From contig CACYJD010000002.1 in NCBI GenBank assembly GCA_902774655.1, positions 1 to 29,299 on the forward strand: a stretch of 29,299 nucleotides of DNA, in the 5' to 3' direction. Below the pieces are notes generated by a model, which saw only the letters and a program-made list of their open reading frames with translations, searched no databases and had not been told where the DNA came from. A program made the position numbers and the translations under genes. This stretch comes from an uncultured Erysipelotrichaceae bacterium. Its GTDB lineage: Bacteria; Bacillota_I; Bacilli_A; RFN20; CAG-826. This document shows positions 13,689 to 20,906 of this stretch, one piece after another; the first letter of the stretch is position 1, and every line of letters starts with the position of its first letter.

Positions 13689-14027
13689 ATGGAAAGAGAA
13701 ATAAAAGATATGAGAGTAACAGATTTCTTTTCTGGGGAAGAATCGGTACTAATAGATTTAAGCATATCAGTAGTTTGCAGAGAAACTGCGATGCAACTTT
13801 TTTGGGCTAAGCCTGGAAAACTCGATAAAACCTTTTCGGCTGGTCCTGATACAATGCTAGAATTTTTTGTAGATAGTATTAGAAGTTATTATAGAGAGCA
13901 CCCAGAGGCTCATTATTATGTAACTATGAATAGCGAAATAAATATGACAAATGCAAATGCCATTTATGACACATTAATAGAGCTTGACGCGGATGTAATG
14001 ATAAAAGAAGAATTTTGGCTTAGATAA
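13689..14027 (+). CDS. Array paralog 2, hypothetical (112 aa)
   Basis: ATG with AGGAGA, 14 nt after paralog 1. The C-terminal module aligns by eye with paralog 1: EHPEAHYYVTMNSE versus NPKLHYYVVYYNN, then AIYDTLIELDADVMIKEEFW. The N-terminal half differs (MRVTDFFSGEESVLIDLSIS), although VxDFF is shared with VKDFF of paralog 1. Function unknown. Confidence 0.65.
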   Translation: MEREIKDMRVTDFFSGEESVLIDLSISVVCRETAMQLFWAKPGKLDKTFSAGPDTMLEFFVDSIRSYYREHPEAHYYVTMNSEINMTNANAIYDTLIELDADVMIKEEFWLR

Positions 14028-14042
14028 AAGGAGAGGAATATA

Positions 14043-14393
14043 GTGTTATGTACAACTTATGGCTATATTAATTTAGCTAAGAATATTTATGATTTAAAGG
14101 CTTTTCGTAAGAGTAATGATAAAGCTATTAAAATTATTAATGCCATAAACAGTATTTCAGGTTGTGATACTGTTTTTGAGTATACAACCGATAAGCGAGT
14201 TGTTTTAGGTTTTGGTTTTACAGATAGTAATTTAGAAAATGTTAAAGAAATGTATGAAACTTTTGTACAAGAATTAAGGACTTATTTTCCTAACCTTGAA
14301 GTTACTATTAAAATAGAAACAATAGCAGATGAAAAGTGGAAGAGCTGGTTTGGGTTTGATAAAAGAGTTTTAGATTGTATTAATGAGGACTAA
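14043..14393 (+). CDS. Array-embedded hypothetical protein (116 aa)
   Basis: GTG start behind GGAGAGG. It lies inside the array and has similar size, but the G-x-D-V module is not clear: it has MYETFVQELRTYFPNLEVTIKIE where others have the helix-turn-DV segment. The middle GCDTVFEYTTDKRVVLGFGF looks like two beta strands. It may be a strongly diverged member or an unrelated insert. Confidence 0.6.
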   Translation: MLCTTYGYINLAKNIYDLKAFRKSNDKAIKIINAINSISGCDTVFEYTTDKRVVLGFGFTDSNLENVKEMYETFVQELRTYFPNLEVTIKIETIADEKWKSWFGFDKRVLDCINED

Positions 14394-14414
14394 AAAGGAA
14401 GATGGCTGATATTT

Positions 14415-14714
14415 ATGGAGAATAAAGTGCTCTTAAATTGTTTTTGCTTATCTGATGAAACAAACCATTCTTGTGTTTTAGACTATTACATTTTTTCTCC
14501 TAATTGCCATGGTGGCTGGATTAATACAATGGATAATTTAATAACTATTCTTGAAGAGTGGTGTTTTGGAGAGTGGAAAGAAAGACAGATTTATATAAAA
14601 ATAACAGAAGATAAAGATGAAAAAGATATACGGTTTACAATGCGTGTATATGACCATTTACTAAAATGTGGGATAGATGTTTTATTATGGGAAGGTGAAT
14701 TAAGTAGAGCCTAA
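14415..14714 (+). CDS. Array paralog 3, hypothetical (99 aa)
   Basis: The ATG lies about 12 nt after AAGGAAG; a 7-codon ORF (MADIYGE) starts between and overlaps it. The C-terminal module is present: strand WKERQIYIKITEDK, helix and turn RVYDHLLKCGIDVLLWEGE. The N-terminal part VLLNCFCLSDETNHSCVLDYY is Cys-rich but lacks metal-site spacing. Confidence 0.62.
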   Translation: MENKVLLNCFCLSDETNHSCVLDYYIFSPNCHGGWINTMDNLITILEEWCFGEWKERQIYIKITEDKDEKDIRFTMRVYDHLLKCGIDVLLWEGELSRA

Positions 14715-14742
14715 AGAAAAGAAAGAAATAAGATTAATTCTA

Positions 14743-15018
14743 ATGGTACAGCAAATTAACGATAATATGATTTATTCAGTTGATTTTTCTGCTCATTATA
14801 TTAATATGTTATGTTGGGCTAATAATTTTATGCCATCGTCTTCTCGTCATAAAACTGCGGTATTAGGAGAAATAGCGACTGCGGCAATATCACTTCCTCA
14901 ATACACCTTTATTATCGTGACAAGAAAGGATAGCCCAAAAGAAGAAATAGATTTTATAAATGAAGTTTATAATATGTTAATAAACCACGGGAATGATGTG
15001 TTATTTGAGGTGAATTAA
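14743..15018 (+). CDS. Array paralog 4, hypothetical (91 aa)
   Basis: The shortest member. Its ribosome site is weak (A-rich). The module is clear: QYTFIIVTRKDSPKEEIDFI strand and turn, then EVYNMLINHGNDVLFEV at the very C terminus. The stop TAA overlaps the next ATG by one base (TAATG), showing tight coupling. Confidence 0.62.
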   Translation: MVQQINDNMIYSVDFSAHYINMLCWANNFMPSSSRHKTAVLGEIATAAISLPQYTFIIVTRKDSPKEEIDFINEVYNMLINHGNDVLFEVN

Positions 15019-15404
15019 TGGAAGAAAATAAAATTACTCTTATATCTAAACCCGACTTCATAAAAAAAGTTGGAAAGGAGTTAGGTAAATATATAGTACA
15101 AGTTGATGGCACTCTCACAGAAGAATACTATTTTATTCACGTCATGCCCTTAATTGGTTATCCTTTTGATACAAAAGTTTATATTGCTAAAGACCGCCAA
15201 GTATGTTTAAATCAATTTAAAGAATATGCGCGTACTCATTTTGACTTACAATATCGTATTGTAAATATATCTAATACTAATACAGACTTTCAGAATGAAA
15301 TTTATAATTGGTTAGTTAATAGAGGTTTTGATGTAATTTTAACAGATGAACGTATTGTAGAAAAAATAGTCGTTGATTCACCATTTGATTGGGAGGAAAT
15401 ATGA
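15018..15404 (+). CDS. Array paralog 5, hypothetical (128 aa)
   Basis: GAGGTG precedes the ATG. The module LQYRIVNISNTNTDFQNEIY, then NWLVNRGFDVILTDERIV, is followed by a 16-residue extension not present in the others. Overlaps: one base with paralog 4 and ATGA with paralog 6. Confidence 0.65.
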   Translation: MEENKITLISKPDFIKKVGKELGKYIVQVDGTLTEEYYFIHVMPLIGYPFDTKVYIAKDRQVCLNQFKEYARTHFDLQYRIVNISNTNTDFQNEIYNWLVNRGFDVILTDERIVEKIVVDSPFDWEEI

Positions 15405-15700
15405 ATGAGTATACTCTTATAATAACACCAACTGTAAGTCTTCACTCACCGATTTATGAATACAATATTGAAGTTTATTATGAGATAGGTCAAAGAAGTA
15501 CCTTTAGACATAAAGCTTTATATGATTTTATAAAAGATGTAAAAGATAATATACAACTTGCAGAAAAATTTCGATATATAATAGAATGGAAAGATTCTTA
15601 CGGAAAGGGAAGCACCAATGAAGAATTAGGTCGTGCGGCAGAGACAATATATGATTTTTTAGAAACACGCGGTTATGATGTGATGTATGAATATGAATAA
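15401..15700 (+). CDS. Array paralog 6, hypothetical (99 aa)
   Basis: ATG at 15401 with GGGAGG 5 nt upstream and a 4-nt ATGA overlap is preferred over the upstream TTG. Module: FRYIIEWKDSYGKGSTNEEL, then TIYDFLETRGYDVMYEYE. It ends the array; the transporter follows after 11 nt. Confidence 0.66.
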   Translation: MNEYTLIITPTVSLHSPIYEYNIEVYYEIGQRSTFRHKALYDFIKDVKDNIQLAEKFRYIIEWKDSYGKGSTNEELGRAAETIYDFLETRGYDVMYEYE

Positions 15701-15711
15701 AAGGAGGAATA

Positions 15712-16971
15712 ATGACACGGAATAAAATATTAAATGGCGCGATACCAGCATTATTAATCCACTGTTCAATAGGAACAGTATATTGCTGGTCTACTTTTAA
15801 AGACCAAATCGCGCAGTATGTTAATCTTTCTCCCTTTGCAGTCGGCTGGGCTTTCTCAATAGCAATTTTCTTTTTGGGAATGTCAGCGGCTTTTGGAGGA
15901 CGATATGTTGAGAGAGATATTCATAAATCTTCTCTCGTTGCCGCAATATGTTTTAGCGGCGGTATGATAGGAACTGGTTTATCAATCCTATTATTAAAAG
16001 GTATTCCAGCACTTATAGGAATTTACTTATCCTATGGCGTGCTAATGGGAATAGGACTAGGAATAGGTTATCTTTCACCAGTTAAAACATTAATGCTATG
16101 GTTTAAAGATAATAAAGGTTTAGCAACTGGTATTTCTATTGCCGGTTTTGGCTTAGCCAAAGCTATAGCTACACCTATTATGACCTGGCTACTCGCGCAG
16201 TTTGGAATTTGGGCGATGTTCTTGATTTTAGGTGGTTTTTATTTTATTATAATGATGACTGGTCATTTCTTATTAGAGAAACCGATTGATTGGGTTGAAA
16301 GTAAAGAAATACCAAAGTTTTCTTTGGGTATGTTTAAGAATAGGTACTTTAGAAGAATTTGGCTTATCTTCTTTATTAATATCCATTGTGGTTTAATGTT
16401 GATAAGTTATGAAACACAAATTATCAATATCTATCTAACTGGACTGGCTGCGGCGACAGCTATAATCCCAATGATTACTGCTTTATTTAATGCTGGCGGC
16501 AGAATCGGTTACTCAACCTTGTCTGACCATTGTAAAACAAGAAAGATAATTTATCAAATTATCTTTATTAGCTGTATCTTTATGCTGATTTCTACACTTA
16601 TATTTAGAAGTTCAGCCATACTACCATTTATAATTGTTCTTTTACTTTTGGTTGTTAATGCTGGCTATGGTGGTGGTTTTAGTACACTACCAGCTTTATT
16701 AACAGAGTATTTTGGACTTTCAAAAGTAAGTGAAATCCACGGACTGGCGCTTAGTGCTTGGGCTATTGCTGGATTAACTGGTAATAATACTACTGCAATT
16801 ATATTACAAAATGGACTTAATTATGAAGTTGTATTTTGTGTTGCTTTAGTATTATATAGTGTGGCTTTAATAGTAAGTTCTTGGAGGAATCATATCTATG
16901 GAATCGGTGAAGTTGTCTTTCCCCACGAATATAAGCGAGGATACAGAAGAGATGCAGGAATCTTTCCGTAA
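15712..16971 (+). CDS. MFS transporter of the OFA (oxalate/formate antiporter) family
   Basis: A 419-aa protein with AAGGAGG six bases before ATG. About twelve hydrophobic helices are visible. OFA-type signatures are present: the first-helix CSIGTVYCWSTFKDQI, the DNKGLATGISIAGFG segment at the TM4-5 region, NAGGRIGYSTLSDHCKTRK at the central MFS loop, and GYGGGFSTLPALLTEYFG in the C-terminal half. OFA members exchange small carboxylates such as oxalate/formate or move lactate and related acids; the exact substrate cannot be read. A full-length secondary transporter is rare on a phage and suggests metabolic reprogramming of the host or cargo DNA. It is cotranscribed with the paralog array. Confidence 0.88.
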   Translation: MTRNKILNGAIPALLIHCSIGTVYCWSTFKDQIAQYVNLSPFAVGWAFSIAIFFLGMSAAFGGRYVERDIHKSSLVAAICFSGGMIGTGLSILLLKGIPALIGIYLSYGVLMGIGLGIGYLSPVKTLMLWFKDNKGLATGISIAGFGLAKAIATPIMTWLLAQFGIWAMFLILGGFYFIIMMTGHFLLEKPIDWVESKEIPKFSLGMFKNRYFRRIWLIFFINIHCGLMLISYETQIINIYLTGLAAATAIIPMITALFNAGGRIGYSTLSDHCKTRKIIYQIIFISCIFMLISTLIFRSSAILPFIIVLLLLVVNAGYGGGFSTLPALLTEYFGLSKVSEIHGLALSAWAIAGLTGNNTTAIILQNGLNYEVVFCVALVLYSVALIVSSWRNHIYGIGEVVFPHEYKRGYRRDAGIFP

Positions 16972-17035
16972 TGAATTATTAGAGAAAGTTCTTGAAGAAA
17001 ATGGAGGAACTTTAATGGAAGACGATTGGGCTTAG
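16898..17035 (+). CDS. Small acidic protein overlapping the transporter end, 45 aa
   Basis: The ATG at 16898 has GGAGG about 11 nt upstream and overlaps the last 74 nt of the transporter gene in another frame. The product (MESVKLSFPTNISEDTEEMQ ...) is acidic and helical. It is followed after 1 nt by a 17-codon hydrophobic ORF (17037-17090, MFIILILLLFINGLLDI). Both lie just before the terminator. They may be micro-proteins linked to the transporter, or chance ORFs. Confidence 0.4.
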   Translation: MESVKLSFPTNISEDTEEMQESFRNELLEKVLEENGGTLMEDDWA

Positions 17036-17097
17036 TATGTTTATTATATTAATTTTGTTATTGTTTATTAATGGATTGTTAGATATTTAAAGAAACT

Positions 17098-17131
17098 GGT
17101 TATCTTACTAAAAAGATAACCTTTTCTTTTT
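17098..17131 (+). terminator. Intrinsic terminator fused to next promoter
   Basis: GGTTATCTT (17098-17106) pairs with AAGATAACC (17113-17121), then TTTTCTTTTT running into TTGACT. Confidence 0.88.
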
Positions 17132-17158
17132 GACTTTTTTATATATTTTTGATATAAT
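17130..17158 (+). promoter_or_regulatory. Promoter TTGACT-17-TATAAT
   Basis: -35 17130-17135, -10 17153-17158, leader AATTATAGAAAAGTTAAGAAAGG to the 17191 gene. Confidence 0.87.
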
Positions 17159-17190
17159 AATTATAGAAAAGTTAAGAAAGGAAAATAAAT

Positions 17191-17496
17191 ATGGAATATG
17201 AAAAGGACTTTTTAGAAAAGTTCGATAACGGTCATACCTTTTCCGAAGAAGAAATAGAAAATATGTTCTATGATTTAGAAGAGTATGAAGAAAACAGCTA
17301 TGACAAAGGGCGCTGGACGATGCCAATGACAACTATCTTTAAAGTTGGTGACAGGTTCTTCTGTGTTGAGTGGGAGGCTGGTCTAACAGAATATCAAGAA
17401 AACTCCTACGAAGACCAGCCTTATGAAGTATTCCCAAGGCAAGAACAAATAGTCGTAACTCGATGGTACACAAAGAATGGTGTATTAATAGATTAA
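17191..17496 (+). CDS. Hypothetical phage protein, 101 aa
   Basis: First gene of the SPFH operon; the ribosome site AGAAAGG is part of the conserved leader. The acidic N-terminal helix contains EEIENMFYDLEEYEE, followed by a beta-rich domain (TMPMTTIFKVGDRFFCVEWEAGLTEYQEN, QIVVTRWYTKNGVLI). Short proteins of this layout are widespread in Firmicutes phages and prophages without known role. No catalytic motif. Confidence 0.72.
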   Translation: MEYEKDFLEKFDNGHTFSEEEIENMFYDLEEYEENSYDKGRWTMPMTTIFKVGDRFFCVEWEAGLTEYQENSYEDQPYEVFPRQEQIVVTRWYTKNGVLID

Positions 17497-17506
17497 GGAG
17501 GCTAAA

Positions 17507-17803
17507 ATGCTAGTTAGTGCGGCGGTTAAATTTCAATTCCGTGATGGTACGGAATTAATGGTTTGTGGTGCTCGTCACCCATACTGTTATGAACTTTTTG
17601 AGGATATTAAACGACTTTCGCCAGATATAAAGAACAAGGAAGTAACCGCGACGGTGGACGGTTTTATTGATGATTGGAACATCTTTTACGACCGACATAA
17701 GGCTTTTGAAAAAGCCCAAGAGTGGCATCAATTAAGCACTACAACTCTCGTTGCAAAGTGTGATGGTCTTGAAAACGAGTTATATAGTGAAGATTTATAT
17801 TAA
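17507..17803 (+). CDS. Conserved-type phage protein ending in LYSEDLY, 98 aa
   Basis: ATG with AAGGAGG. Pattern: strand AAVKFQFRDGTELMVCGARHPYCYELF, then VTATVDGFIDDWNIFYDRHKAFEKAQEW and the C-terminal ELYSEDLY. This arrangement (GxRH near the start, GF(x)n(V/Y)DRxxAxxxA in the middle, (L/F)(Y/F)SEDLY at the end) is a recurrent small phage family in several bacterial phyla. Function is not established to my knowledge. Confidence 0.7.
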   Translation: MLVSAAVKFQFRDGTELMVCGARHPYCYELFEDIKRLSPDIKNKEVTATVDGFIDDWNIFYDRHKAFEKAQEWHQLSTTTLVAKCDGLENELYSEDLY

Positions 17804-17887
17804 GAAAGGAGTCATTTAAAATTTAATTAAAAAGCAAATCATACCATCATTTAAACTAAAACTAAATAAAAAGGAGAAATTAATAAG

Positions 17888-18688
17888 ATGGAGAAATTGA
17901 TTAAGCGAGTTATTGTTATTGGAGTTATTGTGATTGCCGCAATTGTCCTTCTGTTCAACTGTTTTACGATTGTAAGCCCCGGTCATACCGGCGTCGTAGT
18001 CACAATGGGCAGCGTACAGGAAGGTGTTCTCTCAGAGGGTATCCACTTTAAGGCGCCTTTTGTACAGTCAGTAGAAGATATTGATAATCGTATTCAGAAG
18101 TTAGAAGTTAATACCGAAGCATTCTCAAAAGACCTTCAAAGTGTCAGTACGGTATTGGCAATTAACTATCGAGTAGACAGCGCAAAGAGTTATAGCATCT
18201 TCAAGAACATTGGCGCGGACTATGAAAATGTGCTTGTTGTGCCCGCAGTAAATGAAGTACTAAAGGCTATTGTATCGGAATATACTGCTGAGCAGAGCGT
18301 GACTAATCGTACTTTGATTTCTGAGGGACTTGTTACTGGACTTAATGAAAAGCTAAATGAGATTGGTCTATATATTACTGATGTTAATATTGTTGATTTT
18401 GACTTCTCAGATGCTTTCATTAATGCGATTGAAGAGAAGCAGGTTGCTCAGCAACAGCTCTTAAAGGCTGAAACCGAAAAGCAAACCGCCATTACAAATG
18501 CGCAGGCTGCGGCAGAATCAGTTAAGATTAAGGCACAAGGCGATGCCGAAGCAAATAAACTTTTGAACGATTCATTGACAGATAAGGTAATTAAGAATAA
18601 AGAAATTGAGAAGTGGAATGGTCAGTTGCCAAAGGTTTCCACGGACGGCGGCACTATCGTAGATATTGGTGATATTGATTCAAAGTAA
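17888..18688 (+). CDS. SPFH/prohibitin-like membrane protein
   Basis: A 266-aa protein with AAGGAG before ATG. An N-terminal membrane anchor (about residues 6-25, VIVIGVIVIAAIVLLFNCF) is followed by the band 7 core: IVSPGHTGVVVTMGSV, GIHFKAPFVQSVEDIDNRIQ, LAINYRVD and a long helix with VAQQQLLKAETEKQTAITNAQAAAE, the HflK/HflC/prohibitin coiled coil. It likely forms a membrane-anchored oligomeric ring or cage. In bacteria such proteins control FtsH proteolysis and membrane domains. A phage copy may protect phage proteins or remodel the host membrane. Codon use is more GC-rich than its neighbours, hinting at strong expression. A strong terminator follows. Confidence 0.88.
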   Translation: MEKLIKRVIVIGVIVIAAIVLLFNCFTIVSPGHTGVVVTMGSVQEGVLSEGIHFKAPFVQSVEDIDNRIQKLEVNTEAFSKDLQSVSTVLAINYRVDSAKSYSIFKNIGADYENVLVVPAVNEVLKAIVSEYTAEQSVTNRTLISEGLVTGLNEKLNEIGLYITDVNIVDFDFSDAFINAIEEKQVAQQQLLKAETEKQTAITNAQAAAESVKIKAQGDAEANKLLNDSLTDKVIKNKEIEKWNGQLPKVSTDGGTIVDIGDIDSK

Positions 18689-18706
18689 GCGATAATATAT
18701 TAAAGT

Positions 18707-18742
18707 AAGGAGTTAGTCATCTAACTCCTTATTTATTTATTT
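18707..18742 (+). terminator. Intrinsic terminator after SPFH gene
   Basis: AAGGAGTTAG-TCAT-CTAACTCCTT is a perfect 10-bp hairpin with tetraloop, followed by ATTTATTTATTT, close to the next -35 at 18754. Confidence 0.88.
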
Positions 18743-18753
18743 GAAATTTTTAT

Positions 18754-18782
18754 TTGATTTTATATGTTTTTTTTGATATAAT
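18754..18782 (+). promoter_or_regulatory. Promoter TTGATT-17-TATAAT
   Basis: -35 18754-18759, -10 18777-18782, leader ATATATAGAAAATAAAGGAG with the ribosome site of the 18811 gene built in. Confidence 0.86.
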
Positions 18783-18810
18783 ATATATAGAAAATAAAGG
18801 AGAATATGAT

Positions 18811-19191
18811 ATGAGTGAAGAAATAGTATGTACTGGTACTTTTAATAAAGTTACTATATCAAGAAGAATTAGTTTACAATATGCCACAAAAGCTATTAAT
18901 AGTTATCTATGTGAGCATTATTTAACTCACCCTTTAATTTTTGCTCCACACCCACAAGTTAATGAAAGCTATGTACGAGATTTATTCGCTGGACGCCTGT
19001 ATGAAGAACAAAAAGGTTGGTTGGTTTATAATAGCTACTATGAAGAAGAAAGGCTTGTTGATGTGATTAAAAAATTTATGAAAGAAGAAATGCGTCGATA
19101 CCCACGAAAAGTTGAATTTATCGAAGGTGACGGAGAATTTAGTAACTGGGACGTACAGAATGAAAGGGTAGGCGAGGGATTTGCTTTTTAA
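18811..19191 (+). CDS. Hypothetical protein, 126 aa
   Basis: ATG 18811 with AAGGAG 8 nt upstream; an upstream in-frame start at 18754 falls in the promoter and is rejected. Product: beta strands VCTGTFNKVTISRRISL, helix ATKAINSYLCEHYL, a GRLYEEQKGWLVYNSYYEEE segment and helix VDVIKKFMKEEMRRY. No family recognised. It leads an operon of small proteins, three of them with zinc ribbons or Cys clusters. Confidence 0.7.
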   Translation: MSEEIVCTGTFNKVTISRRISLQYATKAINSYLCEHYLTHPLIFAPHPQVNESYVRDLFAGRLYEEQKGWLVYNSYYEEERLVDVIKKFMKEEMRRYPRKVEFIEGDGEFSNWDVQNERVGEGFAF

Positions 19192-19540
19192 TTTTAATGT
19201 CAATGTTTATTTAAGTCTTGATGTAAAGATAGACGATAAGTTTTTGGAATTTTATCGTAGTTATTGTAAGGATATGTACGATTCGGCTATGCGAAATTCA
19301 AATATAAATGATGGGTATATGAGTATCGCTTGGAAAGAAATTGCTAAGCCTTATAAAGAGATAGAATCGCTTTCAAAGGGAGAAATTGAAAAAATTCTTG
19401 CAGATAAAGATAATTGGACAACTGAATCCGAGTGCGTAATGGAAGCGGCAAGAGAATATGCCGCTAGAGAGTATCGAGATTTACTCGATAAGTATAGCTA
19501 TGATTGGGAGCCAGAATTTATAGTTAAGAAGGAGGAATAA
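19181..19540 (+). CDS. Hypothetical protein, 119 aa
   Basis: TTG start overlapping the previous gene by 11 nt, with GCGAGGG just upstream. Mostly helical and charged: DDKFLEFYRSYCKDMYDSAM, then LSKGEIEKILADKDNW and ECVMEAAREYAAREYRDLLDKY. It resembles small all-helical phage proteins. Unknown function. The next gene starts 2 nt after its stop. Confidence 0.65.
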   Translation: MLFNFNVNVYLSLDVKIDDKFLEFYRSYCKDMYDSAMRNSNINDGYMSIAWKEIAKPYKEIESLSKGEIEKILADKDNWTTESECVMEAAREYAAREYRDLLDKYSYDWEPEFIVKKEE

Positions 19541-19542
19541 AA

Positions 19543-19911
19543 TTGTTTGGCGGCAGTATTACCGAAGAAAGAAAGAATAAGGCGCTTAATAACCTTCTTC
19601 TTGATAAAGATTTAAGCCAAGATGATAGATATATACTTAATGATGTTGGTACGGTTATTCAACGTTATGTTTTGGACACTAGAATAAAAGAGTACTGGTG
19701 GAATGAGATATGCGGCAATGCTGTACCAGTACAAGATATAGCTATTATAAAAGAGATAAAAGGGCGTTATTTTTGTTTTTATTATTACGATAGCACATGC
19801 GGCGCGATGTATCCAACTTCAATATATGAAGTTTATCGTAATGAAGAAAAGGATATTAATGATTTTAATTGTTGGTATCCAAGAGTTAAAGGAGTTAATG
19901 ATGGGACTTGA
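19543..19911 (+). CDS. Hypothetical protein, 122 aa
   Basis: TTG start with an excellent AAGGAGG 8 nt upstream. N-terminal helix (TEERKNKALNNLLLD), then an aromatic beta region (IKEIKGRYFCFYYYDSTCGAMYP). Cys residues are present but not in zinc spacing. It overlaps the following gene by 14 nt. Unknown. Confidence 0.65.
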   Translation: MFGGSITEERKNKALNNLLLDKDLSQDDRYILNDVGTVIQRYVLDTRIKEYWWNEICGNAVPVQDIAIIKEIKGRYFCFYYYDSTCGAMYPTSIYEVYRNEEKDINDFNCWYPRVKGVNDGT

Positions 19912-20116
19912 TTTAAGAATAAATAAAATAGCTCAAACGACAGATGGAGAGAAAAGTGTGGTAAAATATAGAGAAAAACACCCTCACTGTCGTTATTGTG
20001 TTTATGGAAGAGAAAGCTCGGTTTATGGTGATATTTCTTGCATCGCGCGCCGCAAATCATATATTTTTAATAGAGCAAGATATTGCGATTTATATGAGGT
20101 AGATACGGAAATGTAA
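19898..20116 (+). CDS. Cys-rich small protein, 72 aa
   Basis: Start at one of two adjacent ATG codons (19898 or 19901) behind AAGGAG; the longer frame from 19826 lacks a site. The product contains HCRYCVYG, DISCIARR and RYCDLYEV. Four cysteines in C-x2-C...C...C order could bind a metal ion or an Fe-S cluster. It precedes the double zinc-ribbon gene by 11 nt. Confidence 0.65.
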   Translation: MMGLDLRINKIAQTTDGEKSVVKYREKHPHCRYCVYGRESSVYGDISCIARRKSYIFNRARYCDLYEVDTEM

Positions 20117-20127
20117 TAGAGGTGTTT

Positions 20128-20775
20128 ATGGTAGAAAGTTTATATTATGATGATAAAAACTTCGAAGCTATAGATGGAAATATGGTCTTGGTGCATTTAG
20201 CTGGAGAAAAACTAGGCGGTGGTTATAAGGCAGAGGAAAAGCAATATATAGAACAAATACAAAAACAACTTAGGGATTCTCGTATAATATCTTATCACTT
20301 TAAGCAAGACAAAAAACGTTGTGGGCACTGTAATAAGTTACTTCATCGAGGTGATTTACAATATTTTTGTCCAAATTGTGGTAGTTATAATACAATAGAA
20401 CAACCACCTTTTAAATTAAAACTTCTTCAATATATGGAGCGTACAACCGCGGAGGAAATTTTAGCAGAGGCTTCCATTGGTGCCATTAATCCCGCTCCTT
20501 TTTTAAGAGGTTTAGACTTAATAGAAACAATAAGTACGGATAGAAGAAGATACTTTGAAAAGATTGTCAGAATTCGTGTAAAAACAAATGAACCATATCA
20601 ATACTCTTGTGGTGCCTGTGGTTTTAAAATTAATTCTGATAAAGAAGAGATAGTAGAGCCAATCTTTTGTCCAAATTGTGGAATACCTTTTAGAAGAACA
20701 CGGTGTATTATTCAACAAGAAGATGGAAGAGAAACAACAACTTTTAGACCGCCACCTTTATCTTTTTATTTATAA
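20128..20775 (+). CDS. Double zinc-ribbon protein, 215 aa
   Basis: ATG 20128 behind AGAGGTG. It has two zinc ribbons of similar build: RCGHCNK with YFCPNCGSY (about residues 64-87), and YSCGACGFK with PIFCPNCGIPF (about 157-185). Between them is a helical segment (LLQYMERTTAEEILAEASIG). Paired ribbons suggest a nucleic-acid or protein adaptor that holds two sites at fixed distance. The family is not recognised. It is the last gene of its operon; no strong terminator hairpin was seen before the next promoter. Confidence 0.7.
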   Translation: MVESLYYDDKNFEAIDGNMVLVHLAGEKLGGGYKAEEKQYIEQIQKQLRDSRIISYHFKQDKKRCGHCNKLLHRGDLQYFCPNCGSYNTIEQPPFKLKLLQYMERTTAEEILAEASIGAINPAPFLRGLDLIETISTDRRRYFEKIVRIRVKTNEPYQYSCGACGFKINSDKEEIVEPIFCPNCGIPFRRTRCIIQQEDGRETTTFRPPPLSFYL

Positions 20776-20813
20776 GATAAACGAGTTATTTCCTTAAAAA
20801 GCAATATAACATA

Positions 20814-20842
20814 TTGACTTTTTATATTTTTTCTGCTATAAT
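20814..20842 (+). promoter_or_regulatory. Promoter TTGACT-17-TATAAT for AAA+ operon
   Basis: -35 20814-20819, -10 20837-20842, leader ATATATAGAAAAGTTAAGAAAG, then 40 nt to the AAA+ gene. Confidence 0.86.
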
Positions 20843-20906
20843 ATATATAGAAAAGTTAAGAAAGCAATAAATAAAAAGTCAATGTTGAAAGGAGAAGATA
20901 ATACAT

